Shown here: positions 59,281 through 64,000 of the stretch, in pieces | Position numbering within the stretch: position 1 is the first letter of the stretch | Layout of the letters: every line of letters begins with the position of its first letter | Source of the DNA: Microvelia longipes | Lineage: Eukaryota; Arthropoda; Insecta; Hemiptera; Veliidae | DNA length: 64,000 nt | Assembly: GCA_018340805.1 (NCBI GenBank) | Contig: JACMZG010001914.1 | Location: forward strand, 51,078,652 to 51,142,651 | Reading direction: 5' to 3' | The notes under the pieces: generated by a model | Told to the model about the DNA's origin: nothing | The model's database searches: none | Seen by the model: the letters and a program-made list of their open reading frames with translations, nothing else | Translations under genes and position numbers: made by a program

Positions 59281-59308
59281 ATATGACGAAAAAAAATTTT
59301 TCGCGAGA

Positions 59309-59460
<152 letters not shown>

Positions 59461-59631
59461 CTAGACACTTTCTTGTAAACCTTTGGGAGGACACGAACCC
59501 TATTGAAAACCAGGTTTTTGTGACGTCATCAACCCGGTTTGCTGAGTCAGCGAAATTTTCAAAAAATCGGCAAAATTCAGGGTTAATATTTTTTGCCGCG
59601 AAAAAGGTCAACATTTATGTTTTTTGAGACG

Positions 59632-59972
59632 CTAAATCGAATGAAACCGGTCCGAAGTAGATACGACCACTCTAAGTGACCTAAAAATCGAAAAAACCAT
59701 TGTAAATGACCAAAAACCAAAATTTAGGTCAATAAAAAATAAATTTCGAGTAGGGTGTCGTTTTCTATGTAATTTTGGGCGCTGAATCGAATGAAACCGG
59801 TCCGAAGTCGATACGACCACTTTAAGTTACCAAAAAGTCGAAAAAACCACAAAAATTATAGAAAACCAAAATTACGGTCGTTGAAAATTAAATTTCGAGT
59901 AGGGTGTCGTTTTCTATGTTTTTTGGGGCTCTAAGTTGAATGCCAGTGGTCCGGAGTCAATACGACCACTCA
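59632..59972. repeat. 150-bp tandem repeat, 2.3 copies
   Basis: CTAAATCGAATGAAACCGGT, CCGAAGTAGATACGACCACT and TTTCGAGTAGGGTGTCGTTT recur at 59782 and 59931 with about 149-150 bp spacing. Identity is roughly 80-85%. Not seen elsewhere in the window. Confidence 0.88.
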
Positions 59973-60198
59973 AACTCAGGGTACCTGGGTTCAAATCCTG
60001 GAAGGGACGATAATTTTTTAATCGTTTTTTTTCCTTAATATAAGTTTACAACTAGAAATAATTCTGGCGCGGTGGTCCGCATGTCGGGCGAATTTCCTTT
60101 GGATGCGAAAACTCAAACCCAGAGTACCTGGGCAAATCCTAGTAGGGACAATATTTTTTATTGTTTTTTTACCTAATATAAGTTTACAACTAGAAAAT
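59965..60198 (+). mobile_element. Tandemly duplicated tRNA-like + GCGGTGGTCC unit
   Basis: Two successive units of about 138 bp: CTCAAACTCAGGGTACCTGG, GTTCAAATCCTGG (B-box; decayed in unit 2), a T-rich hairpin (AATTTTTTAATCG), TATAAGTTTACAACTAGAAA, then TTCTGGCGCGGTGGTCCGCA and GTCGGGCGAATTTCC. This tandem leads into the palindrome that starts at 60199. Confidence 0.75.
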
Positions 60199-60906
60199 AA
60201 TTCTGGCGCGGTGGTCCGCATGTCGGGCGAATTTCCTTTAGATGCGTGTTTCCGTGCTTTTTACATTATATACGTTTTCAACTACTAAATAAATAATTCC
60301 GGCGCGGTGGTTCGCTGTCGGGCGAATTTTATTTATTATGCGTGTTTCCGTGCTAAACAATCCATTTCTTGCTTATGCAAGAACCATGCCCATTGCGTGG
60401 TTCCGGTTCATGCTTTAGAACCTAAGCAGTTACTCAATTGTCAAGCACTGCTCGTAACTCATTTTGTCTGTATTTTTCAAAGGAAATGCGCTAAATCCTT
60501 TAAAGATAACTAACTAAGCTTAAAGATAAGTAACTATGCTTTAAACTAGTGCAAATAATAGTGCGTGCATTTAATTTTAGAGGCATAGTTTTGTACAACC
60601 AACTGGATGATTATGCGCATTTCCTTTGGAAAATACAGACAAAATGAGTTACGAGCAGTGCTTGACAATTGAGTAACTGCTTAGGTTCTAAAGCATGAAC
60701 CGGAACCACGCAATGGGCATGGTTCTTGCATAAGCAAGAAATGGATTGTTTAGCACGGAAACACGCATAATAAATAAAATTCGCCCGACAGCGGACCACC
60801 GTGCCGGAATTATTTATTTAGTAGTTGAAAACTTATATAATGTAAAAAGCACGGAAACACGCATCCAAAGGAAATTCGCCCGACATGCGGACCACCGCGC
60901 CAGAAT
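60199..60906. mobile_element. 708-bp palindrome of the GCGGTGGTCC family
   Basis: ATTCTGGCGCGGTGGTCCGC at the left is mirrored by GCGGACCACCGCGCCAGAAT at the right. Arms of about 290 bp contain a nested second GGCGCGGTGG end (60301 and 60807), CAATCCATTTCTTGCTTATG, CATGCTTTAGAACCTAAGC and GTCAAGCACTGCTCG, matched inverted with almost no mismatch (60300-60500 against 60600-60830). The unpaired centre is about 100 bp. Identical 62-residue frames on both strands are just the two arms. Confidence 0.93.
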
Positions 60907-61182
60907 TTTCAAGTACTTCAGTCTAAAGTCCTCTACAAAATAGTTCAAGCCACTTCGTTCATATCAAACCAAACCATCCACAATGACATCAAAATTCCGT
61001 CCGTCAAAGACATTGTTTACTCTTGATACAGTTCCTTTCATTCCAAATTAGATTCCCATCCTTATCCTCTTGTCCAACCCTACATTCCAGAACCATTTCT
61101 TCAAATCCTTCACGACGCCTTCAATGACTGTGGTGGCCGTGTGACTTTCTGCTACAGGAGTAAAGTAATAAATAATGTTTAA
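60907..61182 (+). mobile_element. Jockey-type LINE ORF2 C-terminal remnant
   Basis: A frame reads QSKVLYKIVQATSF, QTIHNDIKIPSVKDIVYS, one stop (TGA 61024-61026), then SFHSKLDSHPYPLVQPYIPE and ends at TAA 61180-61182. The (D/T)IHRDL-x-IP-x-VK and H-x-K-L-x-x-HPNPL patterns are typical of the extreme C-terminus of Jockey-clade reverse transcriptase polyproteins. It starts exactly where the palindrome ends and lacks any RT domain, so it is 5'-truncated and dead. No poly-A tail is evident immediately after the stop, although the following sequence is A-rich. Confidence 0.78.
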
Positions 61183-62034
61183 GTAAAAAATTTAGAAAAT
61201 GTTACTTAGTACGCCTAGGGTTATCACCCCTGGATGGTTCCTCCTATTAAGCCTGCCAAATCACCTAACCCGTATAAGCAATATGTCAAATACATTAATT
61301 GTATTTGAAATCAATTAATCAATTTAATATAAAATAAAAAGAAAAACATTTCTTATTGATCAACTTCCGCTATGCCATCCGTGAGTGGATAAAACAATGC
61401 ATGCTAAACAACAAAAATGGTATTTTTACAGAGTCGTAGCATTTCACATCCTCATTGTTTGGTTTGTGTTTTAAACGTATCTAAAATATAATTTACTGTA
61501 ATTTTGTATTGCCTATGTGATTATAATATTATTCGAAGGTGTTCAGGTCTTTTTTTTTTGATGTGTCAAAATTAAACTAATAGGGTCTGTCCAGTTATAA
61601 TATCTCTATGTTTATTATTATTGAAATTCCATGCTTTTGAAGCATGTCAGTTTAAAGTAATGAATCATTAGGATTTCGGGTTGATATTACTTTATTACTT
61701 TGATGAAACATAATGAAAAGTTTAATGGAATAGATAAAACTCTCACGAGGCACAATGATAAAACTTATAATGTTCTAACTTGTTTTACTGCCAATATTAA
61801 ATCTAAAGTTTTAAACAAAGTACTAAGCACTTGTCATGTAAGGATTCTCAATTCTTAACTGCTAAATTTAGTATTAGTATTTCTAAAGTAATACATTTCA
61901 AAGGAAGTGTATAACCATCAATATTGCAGTCATTTATAAAAGAAAAACAATGAAATAAATATTGTATTTTGCTTAATCTCTCATGATTGGAAATGTCTAT
62001 TGTCATTATTTAATGGTATTGAGCATGTTTCACC
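61183..62034. other. Unassigned AT-rich stretch
   Basis: No gene or repeat is recognised apart from GGTTATCACCCCTGGATGG (61212), of unknown origin. Confidence 0.4.
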
Positions 62035-62225
62035 GCCTTCGTGGACCTTTGACACCACGGAGGTCTGGGGTTCGCATCCCAAGTTACGCTCTCAGGTTAT
62101 ATAAGAGTATTGTTTAAATAAATTATCGCCAACTTTAGAATATACATAAAGCATTGTGGTTACCGCGACTACATTGGTGGTTCCCGCCGGGGTTTTACTT
62201 GATGGGTCGCAAGGCTCTAAACAGG
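62035..62225 (+). mobile_element. tRNA-type SINE, family N copy 2
   Basis: CGCCTTCGTGGACCTTTGAC, ACCACGGAGGTCTGGGGTTC and GCATCCC form the tRNA-like head. GGTGGTTCCCGCCGGGG and GATGGGTCGCAAGGCTC form the 3' end. It matches 44815-45052 in inverse orientation. Confidence 0.75.
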
Positions 62226-62436
62226 CATTATTATTATTTCTATCATTATTAAGCAAGTGAGGCATTAAGTAATTTCTAAGACTTAACTCCTAAGTTATTT
62301 GTGTCGAAACATAGTGGCTTTATGCCCCCTCCCCCGGGGTTTCACCTATAATAGTTATTTTTCAGCAAGTGAGTAAAGAACCCTATTAACCCCCAGAGCA
62401 ATAAATTAATTCCTAAGACAAAGGCGGAGCAACCAA

Positions 62437-62610
62437 TGCATTTAACTGCCGAAGCGAATCGGAGGTATGTATGTGTTAAACTGCTCAGGCGAAGCCGAGG
62501 TATGTGTGCATTAAACTGCCGATGCGTAGTCGAGGAATGTATGCATTACACTGCCGAGGAGAAGCCGAAGTATCTATGTATTAAACTCCCGAGGCGAAGC
62601 CTAGAGAGGT
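62437..62610. repeat. 38-bp tandem repeat (GCCGAGGCGAAGCCGAGG)
   Basis: Four to five units of TTAAACTGCCGAGGCGAAG plus CCGAGGTATGTATGCA, with changes in each. The GCGAAGC core recalls the array at 730-2270, but the surrounding unit is different. Confidence 0.88.
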
Positions 62611-64000
62611 AATTACTACAAGGGAAAATTTGCATTTAACTCTTGAGTTGCATACAAGATTTTATTTCCAGGCATTGGCATTATTTAAGTATTGTTAAAT
62701 TCTTATTTTTATAAGAATTTTTGTTTTGTTGTATTCTGTGTTATTTTTTTTTCATGGGGCCTTTAAATATAAACTTCTACAATACAACAAGCATGTCGCC
62801 ACGAAGTAGCCACAAGTTGGAGCAGGGGCTTGTTTATATTCTACGTCAGTCTCCAATCTATTTGTTATAAAGTATTTTTCAACATTTATTATTAGTGGCA
62901 ACTACATTTTTTAAGTATCACTTTAATTGCATATTATATATTCTTGTTCAGAAATCGGAAAACTGGATATTTTCTTCGTCAAAAAAATAAATAATAAAGT
63001 TAGAAAATCGTCAAGAAACTACAATAAAAAAAATGTATTAAATATACACTCTTATAAAAATATTTATGTACGTAAATAATTAGTTTATCCTAATTAACTT
63101 AACTTCATTCAAACCTTTTTAAGCTTTCAGGCCCTGTAATATCAAGGTGTAATTAATTTTAATAAATTAAAAATAACTTTTATTACAATATAAATACATA
63201 TTAAACTTAAGAATAAAGTTAAAAAACTCTAAATACGTCCCGTATATAAGAAAATTTATTGTCTCTTACTTTGTTGTATATTAGTCGTTGTGCTTTGAAA
63301 AAACTTTATTATTTTCTTCTAAGATTTATTATATACTTATATAAAAAAGTTATAAATTATTATTTTAAATTGTAGAGTTAAATTATCTGCAACGATGTGT
63401 CAACGAGCTGTATGATTTATACAAGTATAATATAAATTTAGCTTTATACAATCCGTGTAAACACTGTAGAGTTTCCGCTTGACGTCATGTTTATCCGGAG
63501 CGGAAAGATTAATCTTTGAAATCCTAAATTGGAGCTAATTTCAGCAACCTATTTCCTTTTATATGAAGATAACCGTTTAATTATTAAAGTAACATTTAAA
63601 TGAATTTTAAATTAATACTTTCATGTTCTATTAACATAATTTTTAAAAAAAGTAAAAATATTTTAAAATAATATAATTGCGATTTCAGTTGTGTCTGCAC
63701 TGAATCCTCTCGATTACAGTCTATCGTTTAGTTTAAAAATCTTGACAAGTCAGTTTAGACACCACTGATTCTTAAGAAAAAAAGTCCCTGCAAGAAGGGA
63801 GCGGGAAAAAACTATGTAAACAAATCAGGTTATTTTACTTGTATTTTCTTGGCTATATTTTTTTTACATTTCTTTTGTGTAGTTTTATTTTAAAATATCA
63901 TTTTTAAGATTAATTTAAAAGTAGTTTTCAAAACGATGTAATCAAAAGAAGAACCACAAACAAAATGCACGATTGCCGGGAAGAAGGTTTTTTCCCTACA
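62611..64000. other. Unassigned AT-rich stretch to window end
   Basis: No exon is recognised on either strand, including the missing Beat exons. The sequence is AT-rich with many short A- and T-runs. Confidence 0.4.

Noticed and set aside
60307..60799. Conserved 62-residue protein encoded on both strands
   Set aside because: The two identical frames are simply the two arms of a palindrome; no other evidence of coding.

Overview
This window looks like AT-rich, repeat-dense nuclear DNA from an arthropod, most likely an insect. The reasons are a beaten-path (Beat) family gene with long introns, mariner-type fold-back elements flanked by TA, tRNA- and 5S-derived SINE-like repeats, Jockey-type LINE debris and long (TA)n tracts. 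There are no operons, no ribosome binding sites and no long intact ORFs. I cannot assign a species.

The only host gene I can support is on the + strand. Two exons, 16778-16913 and 45612-45751, join in phase across a 28.7 kb intron. They encode the end of the first and the start of the second immunoglobulin-like domain of a Beat-type secreted or membrane-attached adhesion protein. The preceding and following exons were not found and probably lie outside the window or in unrecognised short pieces. A second possible exon at 21790-21970 has a very good donor site but no recognisable family.

Layout: 1-2270 holds a local duplication and a 57-bp tandem array. 2562-4092 is a tRNA-type SINE running into a 78-bp satellite that appears to have grown from the SINE 3' part. 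5613-8017 is a 2.4 kb mariner-type fold-back element carrying transposase scraps. 9-14 kb holds a 5S-like composite repeat, a perfect palindrome, another SINE, a long-TIR element with 12-bp flanking direct repeats, and a satellite. The large intron (17-45.6 kb) is packed with repeats: more composite repeats, a 390-bp duplication, a dead non-LTR RNase H region, a 96-bp hairpin satellite, and fold-back MITEs at 38.7 and 43.0 kb. From 45.7 kb to the end there is an 869-bp fold-back MITE, a 30-bp array, further copies of the earlier families, a small TIR element with 6-bp TSD, a 700-bp palindrome abutting a Jockey 3' end, and a final tandem repeat.

The most interesting items are the Beat exons with unusual Ig core residues, the SINE-to-satellite transition, the 5S-like composite family that shares a GCGAAGCGAG-type motif with the array at the left end, and several distinct families of near-complete fold-back elements. 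All repeat calls come from reading the sequence against itself by eye. Boundaries are approximate unless a flanking duplication is named.
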